Assembly (NCBI RefSeq): GCF_000801105.2
Contig: NC_079514.1
Location: 20,128,293 to 20,192,292, forward strand
Length of the DNA stretch: 64,000 nucleotides
Direction: 5' to 3'
Source: Raphanus sativus
Taxonomy: Eukaryota; Streptophyta; Magnoliopsida; Brassicales; Brassicaceae
Shown: piece by piece, positions 51,401-63,078 of the stretch
How positions within the stretch are numbered: the first letter of the stretch is position 1
Layout: each line of letters begins with the position of its first letter
Made by a program: the position numbers and the translations under genes
Notes under the pieces: model-generated
The model's input: only the letters and a program-made list of their open reading frames with translations
Told to the model about the DNA's origin: nothing
Databases searched by the model: none

Positions 51401-52628
51401 TCCAAAAAACTATCAAAACCTGATGGGGAAGAGGTACTAAACAAATCCTTAAAATAGTTAACAGCCACTCCCTCGATTTCCTCTTCTGAGTTTACCCATA
51501 CTCCGTTTTCATTATGTAAACCAATTATCCTATTTTGGATTCGCCGTTGTTTTGTCAATGCATGATAAAACTCTGTGTTTCTATCACCACATGTGCGCCA
51601 TTTAGTTCTGCTTTTTTGTTCCCAATATTCCTCCTCGTTTCGATAAGCTTCTTTTAATTTCCTAGAAACCTCCAACACCTCCTCATTGGACTTGGTAAAA
51701 TCATTTTGAATTTTCTCAAGTGCTTTTTGTAGAGTATTTATTTTTTCCTTCCCATATGGAGGGTTATTCTTCCGCCAGACCGAGATCTCGTGTCTACACC
51801 AGCGAACCCTATCAACAATTCCAACTTTATCATTTACACGATTTGATTTCCAACCACGATATATTGATTCCATCAGACCCTCTCCTCCTATCCATCTCTT
51901 ATCAAAGCGAAAAGAACCTCTAAATTTAATAACTTTATCCTCAATCGAGGCCACAATCGGTCTATGATCCGATCCAAACATACCCAGATACTCTACATGG
52001 GAATATGGGAACATATTGTGCCAGTCATTATTGGCAAGAGCTCGGTCAAATCGGCACTTAACATTATGTCCTTTCCTCCTCCCACTCCATGATAACGTGT
52101 TCCCCAGGCTAGGGAATTCTAATAAACCACAGTTATCTATCATTTTATTAAAAGGTAAAAAAGTGTCTGTGTGTCGTAAAATACCACCTTCTTTCTCATG
52201 ATTTCTTCTAATCTCATTAGGTCTCCAATAATAAACCATGGATCAGTTCTTGAGATACCAATCCTCGTTAACCTCTCCCAAACTGGTTCCCGTAAATTTT
52301 GGTTGGGTTCTCCATAAATAAAAGATAAGAAAATCCGCTTGCCTTTATATTCTGTTTCCACATCAATGATTCGGTTACTAGATGAAACGATGTTCACTTT
52401 GTAACTAGAGTCATAGAATAATGCCAAACCACCACTCCTACCTTGAGGATCAATTGTGTGAAGATGACTAAAACCAAAATGAAACTGAAAAGATTGGACA
52501 AAATCAAATTTTTGTTTTGTTTCGGACAAAAACATAAACGTTGGTTTATGTTTATAATATGTTTCCCGCAAATAACTAATAGTCCATTTACTCCCAAGAC
52601 CTTGACAATTCCAACTTAAGATCTTCAT
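48487..52628 (-). pseudogene. LINE ORF2: endonuclease, reverse transcriptase, zf-RVT, RNase H
   Basis: From the ATG at 52628: endonuclease domain (MKILSWNCQGLGSKWT, FGSDHRPIVASI), reverse transcriptase (KKAPGPDGMTSLFYQQSW, KTDMSKTYDRVEW, RGLRQGDPLSPYLFIL, LFADDSLFF), post-RT region (WFSWDKMCTHKEDGGLSFRD), a zf-RVT-like part near 49480-49280, and a C-terminal RNase H domain (HAECEALIWAMECMKTL, ATDCSQLVKMV, ITRAQNTMADKLAHGAR). Breaks: a 1-nt loss near 52218-52222 within the endonuclease GDxN motif; an 8-bp tandem duplication at 51354-51369; an extra G in the G-run near 50090; a further shift near 49800. An in-frame 48-bp duplication lies in the reverse transcriptase (50904-50999). The RNase H tail marks a different LINE lineage from the one at 32774-37984. 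Confidence 0.9.
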
Positions 52629-52643
52629 CTAAATATAATATTA

Positions 52644-53571
52644 TTAAAAAAACTGAACAGGGCAACAACGAGAAATTTTAGCCACCCATTTGTATTCCAT
52701 CAAATTTTTGTCCCACAACAACCGTACATACACCGTAACACATATAAAAAAACAACAATTGTTAACTCGAAAGAGCCACACCAGCTGGATCACATAGAAC
52801 CCCGTAGCTTTTATCCAAAGAAAGCCAAAAAACTCCATCGTGTCTGATTTGTTGAACACCAAGACAATCACATATACACACTCGGCCTCATAACATTGTA
52901 ATATATTTAGCAACCCATATTTAATTTCTGTACTCCGTACAATATCAAACAATGAAACAGACCATTCTTGATCTAGTCTTGACCATCTCCAGTCTACCTT
53001 AAGTTCTCTCCTCCGGTTCTCTTTATTATTTTGTAGCGTACACCAAGACCCAGTCTCAACACCAAAACCCTGATTCATGAGAGGTAAGCACATAATATCA
53101 TACCAAGATATCCATCCTCTCCTTTCCGAAAATAAACAAACCCCATTTTCCTTCCAACCGTTGAAACCAGAATACCAATATTCCAAAGAACTATTCCTTG
53201 CTATCTCAACCAGACAAGCTTGTTGCTAAAACTGTATGTAACAATAGTACCTGATAGTTAACCATTTCGCAGACCAATCTACACCATACCAACCAACGCA
53301 ATCACGAACTTGGAACCAAGAATACTCAATATTATTAAAACCAATGGTGTCACACAACACCCAAGCATAAAACCAAAGAAACCCAACCCGAACTAGACCA
53401 AAGTAAGGGCCAACAACAGAACCAATAGGTAACCACAAAACAATCTTAAAACTGGATTTCATATGGGAATCCGACATTATTAAAACTTATAAAAAAACTA
53501 CCACACCAACCCCAAGCATTCTACGGCTTAGTAGTAGGCTTCTTGGGAGCCACCACTCCCTTTCCTCCAGC
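52644..53571 (-). other. LINE inter-ORF spacer
   Basis: Between the ORF1 stop (53572) and the ORF2 ATG. It contains two fairly long minus-strand open frames (53477-53226 and 53186-52644), rich in Trp, Cys and Val, with no domain I recognise. Long spacers of this sort occur in some Brassicaceae L1 elements; coding is doubtful. Confidence 0.5.
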
Positions 53572-53969
53572 TCATGACGCTGCCTTCGCCAGTAACTTCT
53601 TCCTAGGAGAGACGAAATGTGGCACAGTACGCTTCTTACTGGCACCTCCAGTCCCAGTAACTTCCGCCTTTGTTGTGCTCTTCATTTGTAGCTTCTCCGA
53701 GACAACACCAGTGATATCTTGATCAGCTTCCCCGTTTTCCTCAGCTGCAGTCTCATGTTCAAAAATCTCCTCCTCCTCCATAACGTCTGTTATCTCTCCT
53801 TGCTCCCATTCCTGCATATCATCAAACTCTTCCTCTAACATTAGCTCTGAATCTGAGAGAATGGCCCCCTCCACCATCAAATTAGCATCATCTAAAGCCT
53901 GAGATGGATCAATCTCCACATCTTGATCCGCCTCCTTCATCATCCCTTCCGGTACTCTTTGGACTTGGA
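53572..53969 (-). pseudogene. LINE ORF1, C-terminal remnant
   Basis: An acidic stretch (MQEWEQGEITDVMEEEEIFE) is followed by a basic end (SKKRTVPHFVSPRKKLLAKA) and a stop, like the tail of plant LINE ORF1 proteins. The DUF4283 and zinc-knuckle parts are absent because of 5' truncation near 53969. Confidence 0.7.
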
Positions 53970-54133
53970 AGAGACATGACCGTCAGTATTTAGAACTAAA
54001 TTTTTGAACCGATTCATTTATTTTTCAAATTTATCACAATGAATACATAGCCAACTGGTTTCGTTGTCTAAGCCTTTTAATTTGATGTCATCGGTTTCTG
54101 ATGACCGACATTCACAAGTTCAATCATTACATT

Positions 54134-55411
54134 TGATATGTGCTCAAATTCCCCTAGAGTAATTTTACTCTCATCAATAGAGGTCAAGTTGTAGTACTTA
54201 GGGATCGAATCTACATGGAGCTGGGGTACGCACTAGATCTTATTATACCCAAGCTAGGTTGAAGAATTAAAAACTATAAATTGCAATAAAACTTAGAACA
54301 GAACAGTGAACAAAACAATTACTCAATTGATTGATTTGGAGGTTTAACAGTTATGATGAAGGCGTTAAACCTAGGGTTTCTATTTAGGTTATCAGGACTA
54401 TAATGATATGAATGTTTATATGAGATGCTTGCATGATATTAAAGAACCCAACTGTAACAATAACCGATACCACTCTCGTTTTCTGGGTTATCTATTACTA
54501 GATCTAATGATTACTATGCACGCAGATCATAATTAGGAAAGCATCGATCGATGTCCACGAGGACGTATCGGTCGACATAGCTTTGCGTGAATCGATCGAT
54601 GTCTCTGTAGGATAATCGATCGATGCGCCTCTAGTAAGCTTTATGCAGGGGTTGATAACAGTTCACTAGGGTTGCTAAATCAGATTTCACTTGTTTCTAG
54701 CAAGTCCTAGCTCAGAGAAGATAGATCAGAAGATAAATCCTACTAAATCATGCATAGGTTAGCTAATCTTAAACAATCATTAAGAGAAATCTTCAAAGAT
54801 GAATATCACAACTCAAGTATTTATATTTGGGACTAATCACTCAAAACCTATTTGAACCCTAAACCTAACAAGGTGTTTACTCAGACATAGATAAGCAAAA
54901 CATCATAATCATTAAATAAAACTGGATAGAATAGATAGATAAATAGAAAGTAATAGAGTACAAGAAAGCTCTCAATAATAAAACTCTTTCGCACAACTTT
55001 GTAAAACTCTATCAACTCACAAAAACGGCTCTCTCTATGTGTGTCTCCGCCTCAAAACACTTAAGCAAGATCTAAATATTAGGTTAAAACTCGTAGGGGT
55101 ATTTTGGTAATTAGATGGAGTCTTGGGCTTCAAATCGGTTGTGACCAAATTGGGTTTCTGCGAGCTCCCCATCGATCGATGTCACTGAGTGTGCATCGAT
55201 CGATATGTCTCTCTCCGTGTCGACCTCGAGTGGTCGATATGGTCATTTTGGGTGAAATCTCTAAAGTGCTCCAAAATGTTTCAAAATCACCATCTTCTCT
55301 CCAATTTCCCCTGGACCTGTAAATATGCTATCTAGACTCCAAAACATAATAAATCTATCATAAAACTCCTATATACCATGACTAAAATCGGGTCAAATTC
55401 ATGGTATATCA
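54134..55411 (-). repeat. Athila-like LTR without internal region (solo LTR or remnant)
   Basis: On the minus strand it begins TGATATACCATGAATTTG and ends TTTGAGCACATATCA; 1278 bp. Four ATCGATCGAT palindromes occur at about 54544, 54591, 54616 and 55171, and a fifth at 55196. No primer-binding site or purine tract borders it, and no internal coding region is next to it, so it looks like a solo LTR. A 5-bp duplication is not evident (ACATT on the left, CACAG on the right), so it may be a product of recombination between different copies. Confidence 0.85.
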
Positions 55412-56540
55412 CACAGCTACTCTAGTGATGTGATAGAGTATGAGGTGAAATGTAAAGCGATTTTAAAGCGTTTTTTGGAAGTGCGGTGCTAATCTCACCT
55501 CACAGATGAAAGAGAAGGGTATGGATGCTGTGAAGGGTTTTACGAGGAATGTACTGAAGCTCATTATGTTTGATGGTGGACTTGTTTTGGAGCAAGCGCT
55601 AATGTTCATCCAGACTGAAAGTTAAATCCAAAAATTAGGTTCGTGACTTAAAACAAGCGTTAAATGAGAAACAACCCCACTATATTATTTTTTCCTCTTT
55701 ATTTTTTTTCTTGCTTTTGTTTATTTTCCTTCGTTTGAAATTATTTTAACACCGAGAGGTGTGAAGTAAGCCTCAGAGAGAATGCTAATGATGCTGTTTC
55801 TTTTTTTTTCTTGCATTTTGTGTGTTTAGAGTCAGTCCTCAATCCTCTCTGTTATGGTTTTATTGAGTCATGTGTTTCTGTTAGGGATGTTTCACAAAAA
55901 TTATGATTAAATCTGTCACTGAAAATTTATCGTTTAAAAATTATAATCGCTAGTCACTGCATTTGATTTTTGGTATTAGTCGCTAGTTCAGCGACTGCGA
56001 ATCGAACAGCATTTTGATCACTATCGCTAGTCGCTACCGCTAGCGACTGCTAAACAAACATGGCCAATATATGATTTAATGTTTTAAAATGTATTTACTT
56101 ATTTTAAATCGTTAATTTATAATTTATTATAGTGAACTAATATTATTTGATTTCGATTTACATGATTTCCATTTTCATTATAATAATTTAGACATGTAAT
56201 TATAAGACAGTCAAAATTATTTATATCCCGAAGTTTCTTTCAATTATCCGAATTTATAGATATGTTTGATTTGAAATCTAATTTTATTAACTAATAAATT
56301 ATATTTAATATAAAACAAAATAAACATACTAATATATTCAGAATGTTTAGTGGGATCTCTTATAATATATTTCAAAATGTTTTGAAACTATTCTGATATT
56401 ATTGATTAATTGTGGACACAACTAAATTATACTTAGTATTTAATATTGTTTAATATTTTGAAATGAATTTAGATTATATATCCACGTATCATAATAGAAT
56501 ACTTTCAAACTTAAATATGAGATACCTATTATAACTTATA
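55412..56540. other. Unassigned segment with a short open frame
   Basis: A plus-strand frame at 55504-55623 reads MKEKGMDAVKGFTRNVLKLI and continues to a stop after 39 codons. It looks like ordinary protein sequence, perhaps a fragment of a host gene, but I do not recognise it. From 55640 the DNA is T-rich, then AT-rich; around 55950-56050 the phrase TAGTCGCTA is repeated in a short array. Confidence 0.35.
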
Positions 56541-57528
56541 CTAGATTCAGACCCGCCCGAATGGGTTTTTATTCATAGTACATTATCATTAAAAGAAATT
56601 ATTTAACGTTATAGATTATTAAAATAAAAATAATTTAAATTTATATTTTTATCTCTATTGATCATATTTTTGTATAAAATATTTGATGTATCGTAATGTT
56701 TGAATACATTTTATAATTTGGTTGATTTGTTTAATATGCTATGAAAAGACACATTTTATAATTGTTGATTACATGTTTAGAAAAATGAGGATTTTTAGGT
56801 TAAATTAAAAATTCTGAAGTAATGTGAAAATGTAGTTGATATATATTAATTATTTAAAATTAAATGTACTTGTAGTTTTTGTGAAAATTATTTATTTATT
56901 TATTTTTAAATTATTTTCATTTGCAACACTTTATTAAAGTAATAAATTAAGTTAGTATATAAAGTGATACAAATATATGTCATACAAATGTATCATCAGA
57001 AATGGTACTATAGCATTCTCTATGTCAGATTTTTGTGACTTTGATCAGGCTTCTAACAGCTACTATAATTTCAAACAGTATATGCTAAGTGCCAAATCGT
57101 ATTATATGATTTTTAAAATTTATGCAAATCTTAAATGTTGATCTCATTTTCACGGGGGTTTTGATGGCATAACATAATGTCCAAATGAAAGATGTTCTTG
57201 TAATTTTTGGTTTTACATTTTTGTAAAGGTATTATTTTCGAGAAGAAAAAAAAACTAAGTTCTGAAACTTCATAGTTGAAATTATTGCAACAACGACGTT
57301 ATTTTTAAAAAAAAACTCAAATGCCATTTACTGTAGTATTTGATTTATAAAGACTTGTAAACATCAAATTAATATTATGTACTGCTGCACATATAAACTT
57401 GGTATTATAGTTTATATTTATATAGTATAACCCGATTTGTAAGCAAGAAAGATTTAATATCTGAGCCTATTACTATTTCTAAATAGACTTAAATGTTTTT
57501 TTTTAAATGTGGTTCCTTTAATATAGGA
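56541..57528 (-). mobile_element. Helitron, non-autonomous, 988 bp
   Basis: On the minus strand it starts TCCTATATTAAAGGAACC (complement ending at 57528) and ends with a GC-rich hairpin-like ACCCATTCGGGCGGGT followed by CTGAATCTAG (CTAG at 56541-56544), preceded by A on the plus strand. No coding content. Its 5' end is directly next to another Helitron 3' end at 57530. Confidence 0.65.
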
Positions 57529-57529
57529 A

Positions 57530-58318
57530 CTAGATTATGATCCGCGCGGTTGCACGGAATTATTTGATAATAGTTTATGAACATTGATTCGAGTTGGTTT
57601 CTGTTCAGTTGTGAGTTTTGGTTTTTGATTAAACAAATATAGTAATAGTTTGATTATTTATGAATTTGAATTTTGTTATTTTAGTTTATAGTTTATTTCA
57701 AATAATAATGTTAGGAACTCAATAAAATTTTAAGTTCAATTTCAACGCGTAGGTCTGAATATGAATATAGAATTTTCGATCTTGATTCTTATCTAGATAG
57801 AAATATTTTTTGTTACATTTTCTGGTTTTAATCTTTATATTTTAAGTGTGTTTGCTTTCAAGAATTAGATGTTTATATGGTTTAGGTTGATTACCCCTCT
57901 ATTCGTCAGTAGGGAGTCTCCTTTGTACTTTTGCAACAGAACTTGTCTGTAAAAAAAAAGTATTTTTCTAGCAAAAAATAAAAAAAAAGAAAAATGTATT
58001 TTTACACCCTAAGAAAACATAAACAAATGTTCAAAAAAAAAAATAAACAACATCAATGATATATAACTAAACATATAAAATACATCAGCATACAGTAATA
58101 GGTTATTCTAACCGTCTCATCGGCTAGAATCATTTCTAGAGACTCTCCTACACAAAACTTATTTTGTTTCTTCCAAGAATGAACTCTTTTTACCTGAATT
58201 CTCAGTCCTGATTTGTATGGTTTTAGAGATCTTTGAGTAGGGTAAAACCTTTGGGAGGAGCCATGAAAAAAAAAAGAAGAAGAAAAAACTGATATTCAAT
58301 GTTTAGTTAGAGTATCAA
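57530..58318 (-). mobile_element. Second minus-strand Helitron, 3' end
   Basis: CTAG at 57530-57533 preceded by A. The complement reads AATTCCGTGCAACCGCGCGG followed by ATCATAATCTAG, a typical hairpin and terminus. Its 5' end is not identified; the end given is the border with the next Helitron. Confidence 0.5.
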
Positions 58319-59233
58319 TCCCTATATACTAAAGCACAAGTCACTTGTGCAATCAGATTTTGACACATATTAATCCTTTTTACAAAATTTAAAATATTAG
58401 ATTTATACCACAATTTTCTATCGACAAAATAGCACTATTTCCTATTACAAATACTTTTGTAACCGCAATAGAGTTCCTATTTTCTCTCAAACTACCACTA
58501 TCACGTTTCAAGATTAACCCATTAACTTCCATTGTCAACTTTTTTGTCTCTCACACAACATTCAAACTACGATTCTTTTCTCTATTTGTTTTCTCTTTTT
58601 CTTCTTTTTCTTTTTTCTTACTGTAAACAATTTCTTATGATTCTATCTGCACGAATCAAGTAGACCATTTTATCATTATATACATGGTGGAAAAATTAGA
58701 GCATTGTTTCACAGAGTATTGATATAAGAAGCTGAAGTTAGTTTTGGTCTTGGAAAAAGGTTAATGCGTCTATATCTGAAATTATAATATCTTCAAAAGG
58801 ATGAAGCTCAGCTTTTTCAGACGGTAAAATATTCTCAATTCAATATCTTTTCTAATTTAATGATTTTCTTTACATCTTTTATGTTTATTTCTCAATTTAT
58901 ACCTTAAAAATATTTACAAAATAAAACTAAATGTTTCAATATTTTTATACCATATTTTAATATTGGTATACATCTTACCTTTTTATAAACAATCTTTAAA
59001 ACATGTATGATATATACATTTCTAAGAAGAATCACAAAAACGGTTTTAGTATTTCCAAATGCTCTATTAGAATATAGTTATTTTAAATTTAGGTGTCAAC
59101 GTATTAAGATTTAGAAATATATGTAACTAAAATAATAATTTAAAACATATTTTGATAGGCATTATAGTTTTGTGTTTATACAATTTAGAACATAGAAAAA
59201 CTGATCCGTGCTTAGCACGGGAGATAATACTAG
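58319..59233 (+). mobile_element. Helitron, non-autonomous, 915 bp, both ends visible
   Basis: 5' end TCCCTATATACTAAAGCAC at 58319 preceded by A; 3' end with the perfect hairpin CCGTGCTTAGCACGG (59206-59220), 9 nt, CTAG (59230-59233), and then T. This fits insertion between A and T. The interior is non-coding and AT/CT-rich. Confidence 0.82.
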
Positions 59234-59467
59234 TACTATACTAAAAGGCTAATAAGATCCACTCTCAGCCTGTCCACGTCGACAGATTAATTCGACCAAT
59301 AGGAATTGAGTTTTTTTCCACGTCAGATTGCTCGCTGGACTTCAATCGCGTTTCTCTCTGTTGAGCTTCAATCGCCTTCTGTTCTTCCTCTTGGTGACTT
59401 TTGCGATTTCTCTAATAACTCTTATCTTCTCCTATTAACTTCATCAATAACTGAATCCTCTTCAACT

Positions 59468-59495
59468 TTCTCTCTCTCTCTCTCTCTCTCTCTCT
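59468..59495. repeat. (CT)n microsatellite
   Basis: About 14 uninterrupted CT/TC units. Confidence 0.92.
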
Positions 59496-61195
59496 ATGAG
59501 GAACATGAAAGTGAAAAAGGAGTTTTACAAAAACTCGGTTTAGGTTTCAATCGATCTCAATGATCCATAATGGAAAAGAAAGTAGCATAGCTACTTGGTG
59601 TGAAGGCTGTGTTTCTTCTCCCCTGTCCATGGTCGAATCGCTCCTACTGTTGAATGTTTGGTTAGTATTTGTCGCCTAATTTCATATCCAGTCTCTGATT
59701 CGAATGATTTTGCTAATTGAACATGTTAAATAGATTTTGAACTTCATGTTTCAGTTGTATGGTAAAGCCTTTAATTTACTAAAACTCTCTGCGTTTCACT
59801 GATCGACCCGAGTTTGAGCTATGAGTTGTTTGTATTTATATTGATTCTAAGATGTATTCTTCCACAGATGAAGTTTCTTTTCCGGAGGGGTGGAACATGT
59901 GAGTCAGACTCAACGTCAACCTAACTATAGCAATGAGCAGATAAGAACCTCAAATGCTCTTGCTCTTTTTTATATAATCTGTTTTATTTATGCCGAAGAA
60001 AGAGTTAAAATAAAGGTTTTAACTTTCTCCTGCTCTCTGCTCTCAGCCAGTATGCTAGATCCAAGGTTTTAACTTGGCGGTCCACACAATGCCACTGCCT
60101 ACAATCAACAGCCCCGTTCCACTTCTTTCTTCTCAGACAAAGGATCCTGGGAATCTCAGTATGGTAACTTTTTCTTCAGTTTGTGTTCGTTTATTGTCAC
60201 TTCCCTTGCAAACCAAGTCCTCTCTGCTGCTTCCTTCCTCCACATTTAGCGGCAATGAGATGTCTCTATCTGAAGTTGCCAAGCTAAGATCTTAGCCTTC
60301 TCAGTTTGCAGTGGTTATACAGTTCTAATGGTCATGACAGATACGAGGCAATCACAGAGATCTTTGCAAATCAATAAAATTCTCATATAAAAAACCTTCT
60401 TTATCAAGTTAGGGCTTAGGATTGATTTAGGAGGCAAAAATTGGGGCTTTCGATGATCCCTGTAATGTTTAGCATGAACATCGACATAACCTATACTTAT
60501 CATCGTCCATAATAAGAAATTGAAGCATACATCAATTTGGTCAAAGAGCTTATTATAGTTTTGAAATTGTTTTGCATTATTTATCTTTGGTCTTTTTCTA
60601 CATCGTTGGGAATTTTAAGAATTTTATCCTCATACTTGCATATTAAACTGCAGCTGCCTTGGCTTCTCTACCCTCGATGATGGAGTAGGTGGTGCCTCGG
60701 TTTTAGGGTCTGGTTTTCATTTTGTGGTCTCTGATGGCGTTAGATGTGGCTATCTCTGGCGTCGGTTGATCTGGGCATCGGCGGGGATTGGTCTTTTCTG
60801 TTGCCGTTGTCGTTTTGTCTTTGTTTTGTAACTTGTATTGGCTTTGTTTCCGGATTGGAAGTTCAACGGTCAGCTGCTACCGGATTCGAAGGTCGACGGT
60901 GTGCACTTCTCATGGAGACACAACAACGCCTCTATCATTCAATGCTCTTTCGGTTCTTTTGATCAGAATTTTATTCTGATTATGTTCGTGCTTCAGTATA
61001 TGCTCTGCAGTTTCAAGCTGTTATCTGAGTGGTGAAGATGATAAAGACACATACACAGTGAGAGATTTGGTTTATCCTCTTTCATGTCGTAGAAAATTAG
61101 TGTCTTTCAACTAAGATCTAGAAATTTACACATTACTATAGCCCCTATTGGTGTGCATGTAATTGTTTAGTTTCTAATATACTTCTACTGTATTT

Positions 61196-61358
61196 CGATT
61201 TTACCTTGTGGTAAAACGGTGTTTGAACTTTATGAAGTAAAATATTCTTCAGTGTTAAAAAAAAAACTGCAGCGTTCAGATCCTTTAAACTGCAGCGTTC
61301 CGATTTTACCTTGTGGTAAAACGGTGTTTGAACTTTATGAAATAAAATATTCTTCAGT
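61196..61358. repeat. 58-bp direct duplication, 105 bp apart
   Basis: The segment starting CGATTTTACCTTGTGGTAAA occurs at 61196-61253 and 61301-61358 with one base difference. The spacer also holds ACTGCAGCGTTC twice. The unit itself begins with the inverted repeat TTTTACC/GGTAAAA. Confidence 0.92.
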
Positions 61359-62762
61359 TGCCTGCTTGACTTTTCTACTCACAGTTTGCACACACGTGAC
61401 ATGTATCCTTTAAAGAAGTTTTTATGCATATATATAACTTTGTTGAACCGTATACCTATTTAAATATGTTCAGATCCATTAAAATGTGTCTAATACCATG
61501 AAACAAAGTCTGCTTAATAAACTAATGTCTAATAAAAATGTTTAAGAAGTAATCACCACGATATAAAGATATTTAGTTCCTATGTTCATCAAATATTGTA
61601 TCTAGCATGCACAATCAAAATTCAATAATTATATTGAAAGTATAGAAACGTTATGGTAAACATGGAAGAGTACAAATTCAAAATTTATGAACCATTGGGT
61701 CCCTACCTCTCTACATATGTAGAATTCAGAACAAATCCAACTACTAAATATTATAAAGTACAAATTACTATAGTAATTTTTCCCAAGGAACCTTATTTAC
61801 AAAAAAATATAAGACATATATCATCATAATATTTAAAGTTTGTTAGCTATTGTATAGTATGATTTAGATCACTGCTATTAACAAACTACTTAGTAACCCA
61901 TATACTTAATATAATTGTTAACAATTTTTAATACAACCAAATGTTTGACATCAATTGTTCTGTTAACATACAATAATTCGAAATACATAATAAAATTAAA
62001 ACACATTAATTTCAAAATAAAATAAAATTTGACAACAAAAATAAGAAAAATGTTTACAATATTGTTTCTCACATTTTATCAACCCATACAAAAAGTGAAT
62101 CCAAGCCAAGGCTTAGAAATTAATATAAAAATAGAAAGAAAACATTACTCAAATATTAATACAAAATCAAAAATGGTTTGGAAAATAAAAATAACAATAT
62201 ATAAAAGAATAGAAATAATAATTTGTGACAATCCATAACATGAGCTTGGTGAAAAGCTTAGTTAACAAATAATAAATTTAGACAAAATACTTAAAATATA
62301 AATTGAAAAATCAATAAAAATCAAAAGAAGAGAAATTCATATAATAATGTTCCTTCAAATTTTTTATAAAATTCAGTTCAATAAAAATAAAAAGTGAATC
62401 ACAAGGAAAATGTTAATTTGGTCAACAAAATCAAGGTTAAACACTTTAACAAGAAAAAGATTGATGACCATAGTTAAAGATTAATACATAATCAAAATAT
62501 ACAATAAAATAAAAACAAAACATAACTCATTTTATATAAATTTTTAAAATAAAATAAAAAATTTGTAGGAGCGAAAAATAAGAAATTTATTTTTATATTG
62601 CTTTCACATTTCAAAAACAAAGATCAAGCAAAATAAATTAAAAGATGTGCAGAAACGTATGTATCTATTATTTGGAAAGTTAGTTAAAATTCACAGTTTT
62701 TACTGACTTTCCAAATAATATTATAAAAAGTTTCTAATTTTTGGTATTTGGATAATATAATT

Positions 62763-63078
62763 TTGATACTCACTGGATCACACATCGGAAAAGAGGTTTT
62801 GATCCTAAGAATTATTCTCTTGCATGAAGAAACAAAACTACCGTTCACTTTACGTCGACGGTAATTTCCTATCAGATTGTGTTATACAATGACGATCAAC
62901 AAAAGCCAAGGTTAGAGTTTAAAAGAGGTCACATTGTATCTGCCTAAACATGTGTTCTCTCATGGTCAACTTTATGTTGCTCTCTCGCGTGTCACAAGCA
63001 AAGCGGGATTAACAATCATTAAAGGCAAAGATTCACATCAGCTAAGGGTGAAAAACATTGTTTATAAAGAAATCTTCT
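62763..63078 (+). pseudogene. Helitron RepHel helicase, C-terminal remnant (PIF1-like)
   Basis: One continuous frame encodes the last part of a PIF1-family helicase as found in plant Helitrons: LTGSHIGKEVLILRI, then [39 protein letters not shown] and NIVYKEIF. These include the late helicase motifs used for ATP hydrolysis and DNA contact. Two stops interrupt the frame exactly where Gln is expected: TAA at 62862-62864 (after LRRR) and TAG at 62913-62915 (after KSQG). Nothing of the Rep nuclease or upstream helicase motifs is present, so this is only a tail. Confidence 0.85.

Larger units (their letters stand above)
48462..53969 (-). mobile_element. LINE (L1-type with RNase H), 5.5 kb, 5' truncated
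   Basis: Minus-strand LINE ending in an A-tail (T-run 48462-48469). The flanks share AGAGACAT (48455-48462 and 53970-53977), a likely target duplication. It contains the C-terminal part of ORF1 (53943-53572), a roughly 0.95-kb inter-ORF spacer, and ORF2 (52628-48487). Most of ORF1 is missing, so the copy is 5'-truncated. Confidence 0.82.
59234..62762. other. Probable Helitron-derived region, no intact gene
   Basis: TACTATACTAAAAGGCTAAT directly after the 59233 end resembles another Helitron 5' start with a mutated first base. The following 2 kb is mixed sequence without an intact open frame. From 61500 it is very AT-rich. A RepHel helicase remnant appears at its right border, so the region may descend from one larger Helitron. 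Confidence 0.35.

Noticed and set aside
52644..53477. Trp/Cys-rich minus open frames as a separate gene
   Set aside because: They lie in the spacer between LINE ORF1 and ORF2 with no domain or conserved start; kept only as part of the LINE.
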